The translations under genes were made by a program, and so were the position numbers. Shown in pieces: positions 45,086-53,816 of a DNA stretch of 64,000 nucleotides. Under the pieces are notes generated by a model. The model searched no databases. It saw only the letters and a program-made list of their open reading frames with translations, and was not told the DNA's origin. This DNA comes from an uncultured Eubacteriales bacterium. GTDB taxonomy: Bacteria > Bacillota > Clostridia > Oscillospirales > Acutalibacteraceae. Each line of letters starts with the position of its first letter. Position 1 is the first letter of the stretch. The DNA lies in assembly GCA_934477125.1 (NCBI GenBank), contig CAKSOL010000012.1, positions 1 through 64,000 on the forward strand, given 5' to 3'.

Positions 45086-46024
45086 TCACTTAAAGTCCTC
45101 TAATGAAAATTTCCAAGGCTCTCTCGTTCTGAACGCCTTTTTGAATTTCCTTTTTAAAGCTCCCTTTTCCTCCAGATGAATATAACATTCGGTGTCGCAC
45201 GCTCTGCCGCATATTGAGCATTGATAAGCATGCTGAGCGGGCGGATAAAAATATATATGATCCAGTATTTTTTTAGCCTTTTGCGGAGTTATTTCCGCCT
45301 CACCGGCGATAATTTCAAGCCTGTCGTCAAAATCTGCAAAGGCGTCGTAAGGCATAAACGGATTTTTTGTTCCGTTTGCGCCGTTATAATATACCGCACA
45401 CCGCCAGGGGTCTATCACGCCGTTTTCGCTTATCGCTCCTCCGGGACACGCCTTAACGCATTTTCCGCAGCTGTCGCAGAGATGCGGCGCTTTAACCTCG
45501 TCCGGCTCAAGCTCTGCGTTTGTCAGGATAAAGCAATACCGTATCATAGGACCGAAATCATCGGTTAATATGGCTCCGCTCAGTCCCTTTTCGCCTATGC
45601 CGCATTTAACCGCCGCGTCGGAGAAATTTATCTGATTTTCTGCGGTTCTTCCGCGGTACACCGCATCATAAGCCACTTCGGGATTAGTACTGTCGGTCTC
45701 GCTCATAATCTGCTGATGGCGGCGCTGGGGAACAGCGATAAAGCCCTTTTCCTCGATAAGCTCGGCAACCTTTAGGGACGCCATCGGCATAATTGTTTCT
45801 TCCATATTTTCAACCGCCATGGTTGTATACTGATAATAGGTTGTTCCTTCCTCGGTTCCGCGGTATATTCCGCGGAGAACCCTGAATGCCAGAGCGATAA
45901 CGGTTTTAACATCGGGATAAATTCTGAATATCGGATCGTCCTTTTCAAATGAGTCCGCCGAGGCAAAGCCGACTATATCCGCAAGATTTTCCTTAGCCAA
46001 TCTGATTATTTCCGATTTCATCAT
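45086..46024 (-). CDS. QueG/reductive-dehalogenase-like 4Fe-4S protein (paralogue 1)
   Basis: The ATG at 46024 overlaps the preceding stop (ATGATGA region) and gives 312 residues. Two cysteine sets, CDSCGKCVKACP and CSICGRACDTEC, would bind two 4Fe-4S clusters as in the ferredoxin domain of epoxyqueuosine reductase and reductive dehalogenases. The front half (ADIVGFASAD, VKTVIALAFRV, CGIGEKGLSGAILTDDFGP) matches their common core. True QueG acts on tRNA queuosine with cobalamin. Three tandem paralogues and an AraC regulator argue for a catabolic substrate here. Function unknown. Confidence 0.75.
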   Translation of the reverse strand: MMKSEIIRLAKENLADIVGFASADSFEKDDPIFRIYPDVKTVIALAFRVLRGIYRGTEEGTTYYQYTTMAVENMEETIMPMASLKVAELIEEKGFIAVPQRRHQQIMSETDSTNPEVAYDAVYRGRTAENQINFSDAAVKCGIGEKGLSGAILTDDFGPMIRYCFILTNAELEPDEVKAPHLCDSCGKCVKACPGGAISENGVIDPWRCAVYYNGANGTKNPFMPYDAFADFDDRLEIIAGEAEITPQKAKKILDHIYFYPPAQHAYQCSICGRACDTECYIHLEEKGALKRKFKKAFRTREPWKFSLEDFK

Positions 46025-46923
46025 CTGAGTTCCCCTTTCAAATGCCGGTAACACGCAACCTCGCATTTCTTTCCGCAAAGACAGGGCGCATATCCCCACT
46101 GAGTGTTAGGAAGAAAATTCATTTTTTTGAATATTTCGCGCGCCGAAACGCTGTCAAAGCGCTTTTCTCCGTTTAAAACAGCCTCGCGCTCCGGGTCATC
46201 CTTTAAAAAGCCGTCGGTCATAAACGGGTTGGAGCGGTGCGCACCCTTATAATATACGGCGCATTGCCAGGTATCAAGTCCGTTTTCGGAAACGGCATTT
46301 CCGGGACACGCCTTTATGCACTCACCGCAGCCGTCGCATACCTTTTCCGTCAGTTCTCCGTCGGTTTCGAGCGGAGCGTCGGTTATAATAAAGCAGTAAC
46401 GCATAAACGGACCGTATTCTTTGTTTATAATACTTCCGTTAAGTCCCATTTCTCCTATGCCGCATGCCTTTGCCGCCTTGCCGAAATCGATAATAACGTC
46501 CGGCGCAGGCTTTCCCTCCTCAACCGGGACCGCATGGATAAGCTCATATGTATCCATAACCTCCGGATTGGTCTGCTTATCGCCTTTAATTCTCAGGTTA
46601 GGAACGGATTTTTGCAGGCATGCGTCATATCCCGCGTTTTCTATCATCGCTCCCATTTTCAGAAGAAAAATTTCCGCCATTTCCTCGTCAATATATTTAA
46701 CTCCCATTGAAGTATAGGTATAATACTGAGAGTCTATATCCATAGTAAGATAAAGTCCCTTGGGAACGGCAAAGCCGAAGCCTATTATACATTCGGCGCC
46801 GGGCAGTATGCTCTTGGGAGCGCGCTGCGGATTTTCGTCCTCAAATATATCCAGTCTGCCTATTCCGCAGACCTGCGCGCCGAGTTTTTTCGCCGCGTCC
46901 TTTATATCCTTTGCTGTAATCAT
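46021..46923 (-). CDS. QueG/reductive-dehalogenase-like 4Fe-4S protein (paralogue 2)
   Basis: The 300-residue protein has the same core as its neighbours (CGIGEMGLNGSIINKEYGPFMRYCFIITDAPL) and cysteine sets CDGCGECIKACP and CLCGKKCEVAC. RBS AAAAGGGG precedes the ATG. It overlaps paralogue 1 by 4 bases and follows paralogue 3 by 15 bases, so all three are made together. The three proteins may form a multi-subunit electron-transfer or reductase complex. Confidence 0.75.
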   Translation of the reverse strand: MITAKDIKDAAKKLGAQVCGIGRLDIFEDENPQRAPKSILPGAECIIGFGFAVPKGLYLTMDIDSQYYTYTSMGVKYIDEEMAEIFLLKMGAMIENAGYDACLQKSVPNLRIKGDKQTNPEVMDTYELIHAVPVEEGKPAPDVIIDFGKAAKACGIGEMGLNGSIINKEYGPFMRYCFIITDAPLETDGELTEKVCDGCGECIKACPGNAVSENGLDTWQCAVYYKGAHRSNPFMTDGFLKDDPEREAVLNGEKRFDSVSAREIFKKMNFLPNTQWGYAPCLCGKKCEVACYRHLKGELR

Positions 46924-46938
46924 TTTCTCAACCCCTTT

Positions 46939-48021
46939 TTATCTGTCTAACTTCCAAGCCTTGCGGGTACGGAGCGGTTTTTCAAATCTTCCCTCCATAC
47001 AGCCGCCTTTTTTCTCCAGCATACTGACGCAGGCTCTTATGCAGCCGCCGCATTTTGCCATATTATAGCCGACCCAGCTCGGAAAATACTTTTGCAGAGC
47101 GGTATAGACCTTCATAATTTCATGCTCGTCGGCAACGTCGGTTACGCCCTCCATAAGGTCAAGACTTCCGTTTTCGTTTTTATCCCATACCTCTTTCGGA
47201 ACAAAGGGATTGTAATATCTGCCGGCATGGGTATAAAACGCATAGCAGCGCCACATATCTATGTCTCCCCATTCGCAGATTTTTCCCTCGATATCAACTC
47301 TTATCGTTTTCCCGCTGTTGATAGCAGGTATGCAGCTTCCGGGACATTCCCTGACGCACGCTCCGCACTTCCTGCAAAGCGGCTTTCCGCTGTACATTTC
47401 GTCGTATTCGTCAAACTCGGCGTCGGTAAAAATAAAAGCAACTCTTTGCAGAGGACCGAAATCGGGAGTAAGCAGCATTTTGCTCCAGCCTATTTCGCCG
47501 AGACCGCAGGCAACCGCCGCCAGTCTGAACTGAAACTGCAAATCCGGCGGAACGTTATCCTCTCTTGTCGCTCTCGTAAACTGAACGCTGCGGTGATGAG
47601 CGGTTGAGGTTTTGGCGTTTTCGTTTACTTCTATCTGCTCCTCCGGAGACAGCGTATTTCCGGGCGAGCCGTCCATATCCGAAACGCAGCCGCGGGCGCC
47701 GGTATTCCGGTAAACGAACGCTTCGTATCCGCCGTCCTCGATAACCTTTCCGACGCTGTAAAGCACGGCAGGCGCAAAAATCTCATTTATTCCGCCGTAA
47801 GCCATAGACGGATATTGGAAAAACTGGGTTCCCTCCTCTATACCGCGCTGAACTCCTCTCGGAATACGGAACACAAAGCCTATCATACTTTTAGCTTCGG
47901 GAAAAAGAAACATCGGATTCATTTCATCCGGTGCGCCCTTCATTCTCGAAATAGGCGCAATTCCGCACATATCCGCTCCTGCGGCAAGCGCGGCCTCCTT
48001 AATAAGCTTACTTTTAAGCAT
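46939..48021 (-). CDS. QueG/reductive-dehalogenase-like 4Fe-4S protein (paralogue 3)
   Basis: The longest of the three (360 residues). It keeps the core CGLGEIGWSKMLLTPDFGPLQRVAFIFTDAEF and one full ferredoxin-type set CRKCGACVRECPGSC. The second set is reduced to CGGCIRACVS. This resembles the C-terminal cluster region of reductive dehalogenases, with an insert before RCYAFYTHAGRYYNPF. No Tat signal is present, so it is cytoplasmic, unlike respiratory dehalogenases. The substrate cannot be predicted. Confidence 0.75.
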   Translation of the reverse strand: MLKSKLIKEAALAAGADMCGIAPISRMKGAPDEMNPMFLFPEAKSMIGFVFRIPRGVQRGIEEGTQFFQYPSMAYGGINEIFAPAVLYSVGKVIEDGGYEAFVYRNTGARGCVSDMDGSPGNTLSPEEQIEVNENAKTSTAHHRSVQFTRATREDNVPPDLQFQFRLAAVACGLGEIGWSKMLLTPDFGPLQRVAFIFTDAEFDEYDEMYSGKPLCRKCGACVRECPGSCIPAINSGKTIRVDIEGKICEWGDIDMWRCYAFYTHAGRYYNPFVPKEVWDKNENGSLDLMEGVTDVADEHEIMKVYTALQKYFPSWVGYNMAKCGGCIRACVSMLEKKGGCMEGRFEKPLRTRKAWKLDR

Positions 48022-48022
48022 T

Positions 48023-49045
48023 TTAAAACTCCCCTAACTTTGTTAAAGCATTTTCTAATGTTTCTATACAAAATCCGCAGCTGCCGCAATTTTTATTGCA
48101 GGAGGCGGTTTTCATAGCAAAATCACGGTCAATTTTTTTATTATCAACAACGAACGGATAAAAAAGCGCGCTGTGGTCCGGCTCCAAAATGGAGGTGACG
48201 GCGCCGCCGAACGAGCCGCGCGCATAAGCTCGGATAACTGCGGAAGGATTTTTATTGACCCGCGTTGCAAGCTTGATACCGTCAAAATACGGCTCGTACA
48301 TTCCGACATCCTCCGGGCGGATAAAGTTCGTTATTCTCAGCCATTGCTTTCTTTTTTCTTCCCTTTTCAGGTATGTATGGCATTGCCCCTCAAAGCGGTA
48401 GGCGTTATCCATTTCGGATATCTCGTCCTCATGGGAAACCAGATTATCGTGAAACGTATGAGCGGAGCAATGATTAAGGCAGCCGCTGTTGGCAAGTCCG
48501 TAAAGTCCCTTTCCGTTTTTATCGCACCAGCTCCGCATTTGCTTTAATCTTTCAAAATCCCGGTTATATTCCCTTTTAAGATAAAAGCTGTCGAACCACT
48601 CAGCGATATAATCCATACCGTCTGCCGATTCTATTCCGATATTGACCGACGCTCTTGTCCTGATTTCCGGGAAATTCTGCTTTATGAATTTAGCGATAAG
48701 GGGGGACGTAGTCGTAACACATTCAAGTCCGAGGAGAGACGAAAGATATTCGACCGTATCTCCTATTTTGCAGAAAAACGCGCGTGAAAGAGCGTTTTTT
48801 CCATAGCAGTTGCCGTTTAAAAGCAGATTAAAGCCTATGCCGCACCCTTTGAGCTCCTCAAGCTCCGCTTTCTGCTTTTCGGCAGCCTCAAGCCGGTTCA
48901 TACCGTCCGAAAAGCCGACGGTATTCCTGCCGTTGGGAAAATCGCCGAACGAAAAATATATCTCGCTTATTTTATCACGGTTTTCCTTTATCGTTTCGAT
49001 AAGTCCGCTGTCCGTCCTGAGCTGATATCCGACCGAAAGCTTCAC
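48023..49045 (-). CDS. U32-like (UbiU/UbiV-type) TIM-barrel protein with cysteine cluster
   Basis: A GTG at 49045 with GGGGG 7 bases before gives 340 residues; a longer in-frame TTG start has no ribosome site. The fold pattern is that of U32-family proteins: LSVGYQLRTDSGLIETI, FNLLLNGNCYGKNA, TRASVNIGIES, and cysteines in LANSGCLNHCSAHTF and GQCHTY. A C-terminal CNKNCGSCGFC adds more. U32 proteins such as UbiU/UbiV carry 4Fe-4S clusters and support O2-independent hydroxylations. It leads the operon of three Fe-S reductase-like genes, so a joint redox pathway is likely. Confidence 0.7.
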   Translation of the reverse strand: MKLSVGYQLRTDSGLIETIKENRDKISEIYFSFGDFPNGRNTVGFSDGMNRLEAAEKQKAELEELKGCGIGFNLLLNGNCYGKNALSRAFFCKIGDTVEYLSSLLGLECVTTTSPLIAKFIKQNFPEIRTRASVNIGIESADGMDYIAEWFDSFYLKREYNRDFERLKQMRSWCDKNGKGLYGLANSGCLNHCSAHTFHDNLVSHEDEISEMDNAYRFEGQCHTYLKREEKRKQWLRITNFIRPEDVGMYEPYFDGIKLATRVNKNPSAVIRAYARGSFGGAVTSILEPDHSALFYPFVVDNKKIDRDFAMKTASCNKNCGSCGFCIETLENALTKLGEF

Positions 49046-49343
49046 GCCGCCGCCCCCTTTTCCATTTTGATTATAAAACAATTTCTTTCAAAATAACATA
49101 TCAAATACAAACGCAAATAATAAAAAAACAAACATTTTTATGTTTAATTACCCGAAATTGACAGAAAAAAGACGATATACTGCAAAAAATAAATCATATA
49201 ATATAAAAAAATGAACCGTCTCCGGTTCTTTTTTGAAAAGTTTACTTATTTTTTTGCAAATAAATATTGCAAAAAAGGTATGGTTAATTTATAATAAAAG
49301 CATAAATCATAAAAATAAGAAAATAAAGGAGCGCCGTTTTTAA
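49046..49343. promoter_or_regulatory. Divergent control region, U32/Fe-S operon and AraC
   Basis: A palindrome with 9-base arms, TTTTTGCAA (49251-49259) and TTGCAAAAA (49267-49275), lies before the AraC gene. A small hairpin GAACCG-TCTC-CGGTTC (49213-49228), flanked by A and T runs, looks like a bidirectional terminator or attenuator. The rest is AT-rich with no gene seen. Confidence 0.55.
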
Positions 49344-50198
49344 ATGAAGCTTATAGATATTTCTCCTTTTGTCAGATATTCGTTTAAATTTACCTTTATT
49401 CCGAAAAAGGGCGCTTATACCTCGCTCGACTGCCGGCTTTTCTACATAACCGCCGGCGAGGGAAGAATAAACGTGAACGGAGTTTCGCATAATCTTTCAA
49501 AGGACACTCTGCTGATGTGGCAGCCGGGAACGATCTATCAGTTTATGTGCAAAAAGCCGATAACCGCCATATCCATCAACTTCGATTACACCTCCGAAAA
49601 GGCGGAGCATACCGCCTATTTCGACCCGATTGCCGTAAACTCTCAGGACGAGCTTCCCCGGATAGAAAAAATCGAATTTGAGGATTGCCCTTACCTCAAC
49701 GAACCGATTATTCTGAACAACGCTTCAAATACGCTTGACAACATTCAAAGAATACTGACTACCCGAACAAATCAGTCGCTTTTTTACAATTCAAAGGCGT
49801 CGGCGCTTTTAAAGGAATGTATTGTAGACGTTTTAAGAATACTTTATATGCCTACCGCCAACCCCGAAACCTCCGGAAAAATTCAGACGGTTATAAACTA
49901 TATTCACGAAAATTACGGCAGCACGATAAACAACAGCAGCCTTGCGGAGCTTGTCGGCTATCATCCTTATTATCTTAACAGAATTTTTTTGCAGCACACC
50001 GGCGTTACGATGCACCAGTATGTTATAAACTTCAAGATAACAATGGCTGAGCATATGCTGATAACAACAAACTATTCAATAAACGAAATTGCGGCTCTGA
50101 CCGGCTTTTCAAACGCCGTCGCCTTTGCGCTCAATTTCAAGAAGAAAAACATAATTTCTCCGTCTGAGTTCCGCAAAAAGCATAATTCCCTGCTTTGA
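49344..50198 (+). CDS. AraC-family transcriptional regulator
   Basis: The 284-residue protein has a cupin-like sensor (YTSLDCRLFYITAGEGRINVNG, LSKDTLLMWQPGTIYQF) and a C-terminal double helix-turn-helix (NSSLAELVGYHPYYLNRIFLQHTG, INEIAALTGFSNAVAFALNFKKKNIISPSEFRK). It is divergent from the U32/Fe-S operon, which is its likely target. GGAG lies 12 bases before the ATG. A strong terminator at 50218-50248 follows and separates it from the SipW cluster. Confidence 0.9.
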   Translation: MKLIDISPFVRYSFKFTFIPKKGAYTSLDCRLFYITAGEGRINVNGVSHNLSKDTLLMWQPGTIYQFMCKKPITAISINFDYTSEKAEHTAYFDPIAVNSQDELPRIEKIEFEDCPYLNEPIILNNASNTLDNIQRILTTRTNQSLFYNSKASALLKECIVDVLRILYMPTANPETSGKIQTVINYIHENYGSTINNSSLAELVGYHPYYLNRIFLQHTGVTMHQYVINFKITMAEHMLITTNYSINEIAALTGFSNAVAFALNFKKKNIISPSEFRKKHNSLL

Positions 50199-50217
50199 TT
50201 TAAAAACGGAGAACGAA

Positions 50218-50248
50218 AAAATCCGCGCGGGCAGTCCGCGCGGATTTT
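50218..50248. terminator. Bidirectional terminator between AraC and SipW cluster
   Basis: A 13-bp stem (AAATCCGCGCGG with its complement) around loop GCAGT has an A-run before and T-run after. It ends the AraC gene and the convergent SipW-dependent gene (stop at 50252). Confidence 0.9.
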
Positions 50249-50251
50249 ACT

Positions 50252-50998
50252 TTATTCTTTGGTATTTTCATTAAGTAAAGCTTCGTTTTCAATTTTATTC
50301 TGCTCGTTTTCCGCCGCCCGCGTCCCCCATTGCGGAGTTACGGTCGCCACGGCTTTGTTTTCCGCGTTTATGCGGAACGTTAGCGAGCCGGAAACCAGCT
50401 GTCCGGTGTAATAATCGTTACCGCCGAAATTAACCGTGCAATATCCGCTTTTAGCCGTTCCGCAGGGGGTTATTGTTACGGTATAGTCTCCGCTTTCCGC
50501 GAAATGAATTGTCTTTATTCCGTTTGCATCCGTTATTTCAGCCGTGCTGCCGTCTGTGCTTCCGGCTGTAACCTCAACAATATATTTCGCGGTTTGTATC
50601 TTTGACGTTCCGGCGGCGGTTGTTGCGGAAAACCAAGCCCAGCTCGCTCCGCAAAGGCAGACTGCGCAGATTGCCGCGCCTATCAGAGACGGGGCTAAAA
50701 TATGAAATATTTTGTCGTTAGCATCCCGCTTTTTCGTATGCTTGCCCCTATGGAATAAAATCGGGTATATTTTCATAACGTTCCGTTTTGTTACAAATGG
50801 GAGCAGACAGAGATAATGGCAGCGCAGCTCCCTGCGCCAGTAGCGGTATTCACCATAGCTCCCGGCTCTGCGCATTTCCGCCCTTATATACCGTGTCTCC
50901 TGATTATAGCCTGCAAAAAATACGGCAATCTTTAATACTAAAAGCGCGACTATAAGCCCAAATACGACAGCATAAACAGCAAATAAACCGTCCTCCAT
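50252..50998 (-). CDS. SipW-motif exported protein with extra N-terminal membrane helix
   Basis: The ATG at 50998 (AAAGGAG upstream) gives 248 residues. A first transmembrane helix (AVYAVVFGLIVALLVLKIAVFF, 8-29) and a basic cytoplasmic stretch precede a second helix ending SWAWFSATTAAG, which is the signal pattern of SipW-processed proteins (TasA, TapA, camelysin). The C-terminal part (about 120-225) is beta-rich and has a tail of Glu and Asn. Having two helices is unusual for a SipW substrate; SipW cleavage would leave the front piece in the membrane. It is the last gene of the operon. Confidence 0.7.
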   Translation of the reverse strand: MEDGLFAVYAVVFGLIVALLVLKIAVFFAGYNQETRYIRAEMRRAGSYGEYRYWRRELRCHYLCLLPFVTKRNVMKIYPILFHRGKHTKKRDANDKIFHILAPSLIGAAICAVCLCGASWAWFSATTAAGTSKIQTAKYIVEVTAGSTDGSTAEITDANGIKTIHFAESGDYTVTITPCGTAKSGYCTVNFGGNDYYTGQLVSGSLTFRINAENKAVATVTPQWGTRAAENEQNKIENEALLNENTKE

Positions 50999-51033
50999 TA
51001 TTTCCGCGGCTCCTTTCTTTATTTTTATAATCC

Positions 51034-51100
51034 GGGCAATCAAAGGACACAAGCCGCAGCTTATACCCTTTGATTGCCCCCTCACCCTGCAGGGTGAGGG
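51034..51100. repeat. Nested inverted repeats between two SipW-dependent genes
   Basis: A 13-bp arm (51034-51046) has a perfect complement at 51067-51079, immediately followed by a perfect 22-base palindrome (51079-51100) and then a T-run on the plus strand. On the coding strand the T-run lies before the hairpins, so this is not a standard terminator for the operon. It may protect mRNA 3' ends or be a mobile repeat. Confidence 0.7.
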
Positions 51101-51109
51101 AACGTTTTT

Positions 51110-53017
51110 TTAGTCTGCCTGAAGAACTGTTTTTCCGGCAACAATAACTGTCGCCTTTGAACCTTTTTTGTTATTCCAAACAGAGTTTCCACTTACAGAG
51201 CCGTTATCAAAGCCTTTCACGTTATCGGCTGTTGCCTGATCGATTATAACCTCAAAGCCCTTTTCAACAAGTGAACTGTCAATTTCAATGGCAGCCTTGC
51301 CATTAGCTTTAGCCGAAGCATTAAATTTGCAGTCTTGGAATTCAACTGTTTGAATTGCAGTTTGCTGTCCACTCTCGCGATAAATCAAAACAGATTTTCC
51401 GGCACAGTTAAAGGTACAATCTTTAAACAATACCTTACCGGCACCGTATGTCCAAACGTTGTAATCTACACTATCCTGTACAAATACACAGTTGATAAAC
51501 TCGACAGTATTTGCATATAAAAATTGCTTACCGGTTATAGTGCAGTTCTTATATGTGATTGCAGAAGAATGTTGAAATCCCATATAATCTTCATTTCCAA
51601 ATTCAACCGTAACGCCCTCAAAATTTACCGCTGTTGCGTGGTAACTTGTAACATTCTTCATATCGATTACAGTATCCTTTGTTCCTGTAACTGTAAGGCT
51701 CTTGTTTTGGAGTTCTGAGGGAATCTTGTATGTTCCGTTATCAAGCTTAACAGTAACTTCGCTGTTCGCGCTTATAAGATTCGCAAGTTCCTCATTTGAA
51801 GACGCGGTAACGGGAACAACGGTATACCAGGTATCAGAGCCGTGAGCCTCGGATTTAACCGTATAGCCAGCGGCGACAAAGTTGGTATGCGCACCCTCGG
51901 CAGCACAATCCGCCGGATTAAAGTTTACAAATGTTCCGCCCTTTACAATGATTTCAGCACTGCCGTTTTTATAGTTTGCATCATAACAATTTAGTACAAA
52001 CTCGTATGCTTTTGCGGCATCCGGATATTTCTGCTGAACCTCAAAGAAACCGCCCTCAATAACCGCTTTCCCGCTGTAAACATAAACAGCATGAATATTG
52101 CCTATAAACTTACCGTTTTTAATAGTAACGGTAGACCCGTCCTGAACATCAACGGCATAACTGTCGTTTTCTTTTGCCTTAACTGTTCCGTTGCCGTCGA
52201 TAACAAGATTAGCGCCGTTCTGCGCTGAAATCAGCGACCAATTATTATCATCCCAAATTTCATTGCTGTTGTTCAGGGTTTTTCCGGCAAGATTTAAATT
52301 AACCTCGCCATTTGCAATCATTGTTTTGTCGACATCAATATCCTTGCCGAGAATGATATTGCCGCCGTTGCTCATAGCGTTGGCAAGAGCATCTGCGTCG
52401 GTGGGGTATTCGGCGCCGGCGTCATACTGATTGCCGTAGCTGTCATACTCAACGGTGTCCTGAGTTGCATAAACGGTGATTCCGATACCGTCGATAGAAA
52501 GATCCTGATAATCGTTGTTAGCGTCAGTCTGCATTTTGCCAGCTATTGTGATAGATGCGGAATACTTATCTGTCGGAGTAAGATGATATTCTTCGCCCAA
52601 TTCCGCGCCGTCAATAGTCCAGTCGATAACCTCGTTAAGCTTAGCGTCGCCCTGAATGCCGGTAATCTGAATTTTATATTTAAGCGCAAGATTACCGTTA
52701 TTAACAACGCGCAGCTCCGGCAGCTCATAGCGGCAGCCCGGCTCCCAAAGGATTTCCTCGGTTTCGTGTCCCTCTGCCTTTTTGAAATTAAGAGTTTTTC
52801 CCTCGGCGTTATCCCACTCGGTAACTTTTCCCTCATTGTCCCACGCCTTGGCGTACTCAAGACCCACCTTGAGCTTACCGGAAACAATTTTGTTTACGCC
52901 GGTGCTTGCGGTGTCGGTGAACCAAGCAAAGGTGGTACCGATGAGCATTGCAGCGCAGAGCATAATTGCAAACGCGCTTGAAAGCAATGCTCTTTTTGTT
53001 GATTTGCTGTTTGTCAT
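51110..53017 (-). CDS. SipW-dependent TasA/camelysin-like protein with beta-helix domain
   Basis: This 635-residue protein opens with a SipW-type signal (RALLSSAFAIMLCAAMLIGTTFAWFTDT near residue 30). A TasA/camelysin-like beta-sandwich follows (about 40-195; WEPGCRYELPELRVVNNGNLALKYKIQI). Then comes a parallel beta-helix (205-600; NGANLVIDGNG, GSTVTIKNGKF, VEFINCVFVQ, VEFQDCKF). In Bacillus, TasA forms biofilm fibres after SipW cleavage. Here the fibre-like domain is fused to a long beta-helix, which may present an adhesive surface. The gene follows sipW by 88 bases with GGAGG before ATG. Confidence 0.85.
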   Translation of the reverse strand: MTNSKSTKRALLSSAFAIMLCAAMLIGTTFAWFTDTASTGVNKIVSGKLKVGLEYAKAWDNEGKVTEWDNAEGKTLNFKKAEGHETEEILWEPGCRYELPELRVVNNGNLALKYKIQITGIQGDAKLNEVIDWTIDGAELGEEYHLTPTDKYSASITIAGKMQTDANNDYQDLSIDGIGITVYATQDTVEYDSYGNQYDAGAEYPTDADALANAMSNGGNIILGKDIDVDKTMIANGEVNLNLAGKTLNNSNEIWDDNNWSLISAQNGANLVIDGNGTVKAKENDSYAVDVQDGSTVTIKNGKFIGNIHAVYVYSGKAVIEGGFFEVQQKYPDAAKAYEFVLNCYDANYKNGSAEIIVKGGTFVNFNPADCAAEGAHTNFVAAGYTVKSEAHGSDTWYTVVPVTASSNEELANLISANSEVTVKLDNGTYKIPSELQNKSLTVTGTKDTVIDMKNVTSYHATAVNFEGVTVEFGNEDYMGFQHSSAITYKNCTITGKQFLYANTVEFINCVFVQDSVDYNVWTYGAGKVLFKDCTFNCAGKSVLIYRESGQQTAIQTVEFQDCKFNASAKANGKAAIEIDSSLVEKGFEVIIDQATADNVKGFDNGSVSGNSVWNNKKGSKATVIVAGKTVLQAD

Positions 53018-53105
53018 TGTTTATTTACCTCCTTAATTTTATTTTTTCAATGACAATATGTAATCACGGTATTTTCGTGTTTACACCAATAAAATATTGA
53101 TAAAT

Positions 53106-53804
53106 TTAATTCGGGCTCTCTCCGTCAGAGGGAGTTTCGGTCCCGTTTTGCGCCATCTGCGCTTTCATGGCAAGCAGTTCTTTCATCATACGCTGTGTTT
53201 CAGCGCGTTCAGCCTCAATTTTATCTCTTTCCTCTTGCAGCTGAGCCTGCTGTTCCGCCTTATATTTTTTAAACAGGCGAATACAGCGTATGCCCTCAAG
53301 CAAAATCAAAAGCAAAAACGGTATAAGGATGCAAACGATATAACCGGGCGTTGTTTTAAGAAACTGAAAGAATGTGCCGACCTTGGGGATATGTCCGGTA
53401 TATTTACCGATAACATACGGGTATGTTACGACTATTTCATCGTCGGTATCGGTAGTTGTACCGTAGGTTACAAAGCCGGGCTGACCGTTTGCGTCGGTGG
53501 TGAGTCTACGGATTTTATGGGTAACGGTTTCACCGTAGTTAGAGGTATTCTGAGAGGTGTAGGCTATAATGTCGCCCTCCTTGAGCGAAGCCGGTTCAAC
53601 CTCCCTTACCAGCACCAAATCGCCGGCGTTGAAGTCGGTTTTGCTCATTGAGTCGGACAGGACGATAAACGCCTTATATCCGAAAAGGCTGCGGTCGGCG
53701 CGGTCAAAGGTCGAGACCGACACAATGGTAAAAATCATCATACCTGCGGCGAGCGCCACCACAAGCCAAACCGCCGCGCTCCTGATTATTTTTAATGCTT
53801 TCAT
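53106..53804 (-). CDS. sipW: SipW-type signal peptidase I with C-terminal coiled coil
   Basis: This 232-residue membrane protease has the nucleophile Ser52 (VLSDSMSK) and His96 (TVTHKIRR) in place of the usual lysine, which marks the archaeal/ER-like SipW class. An N-terminal membrane anchor (residues 8-30) and a second helix (155-170) bracket the catalytic domain. The tail (180-225) is an Ala/Gln/Glu-rich coiled coil absent from Bacillus SipW. It would cleave the two SipW-motif proteins in the same operon. The coiled coil might bind a partner in the cytoplasm. Confidence 0.92.
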   Translation of the reverse strand: MKALKIIRSAAVWLVVALAAGMMIFTIVSVSTFDRADRSLFGYKAFIVLSDSMSKTDFNAGDLVLVREVEPASLKEGDIIAYTSQNTSNYGETVTHKIRRLTTDANGQPGFVTYGTTTDTDDEIVVTYPYVIGKYTGHIPKVGTFFQFLKTTPGYIVCILIPFLLLILLEGIRCIRLFKKYKAEQQAQLQEERDKIEAERAETQRMMKELLAMKAQMAQNGTETPSDGESPN

Positions 53805-53816
53805 TGCGTTACTCCT

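Noticed and set aside
45086..48021. Naming the three Fe-S paralogues queG
   Set aside because: Tandem triplication, altered second cluster motifs and AraC context do not fit a single tRNA-modifying enzyme.
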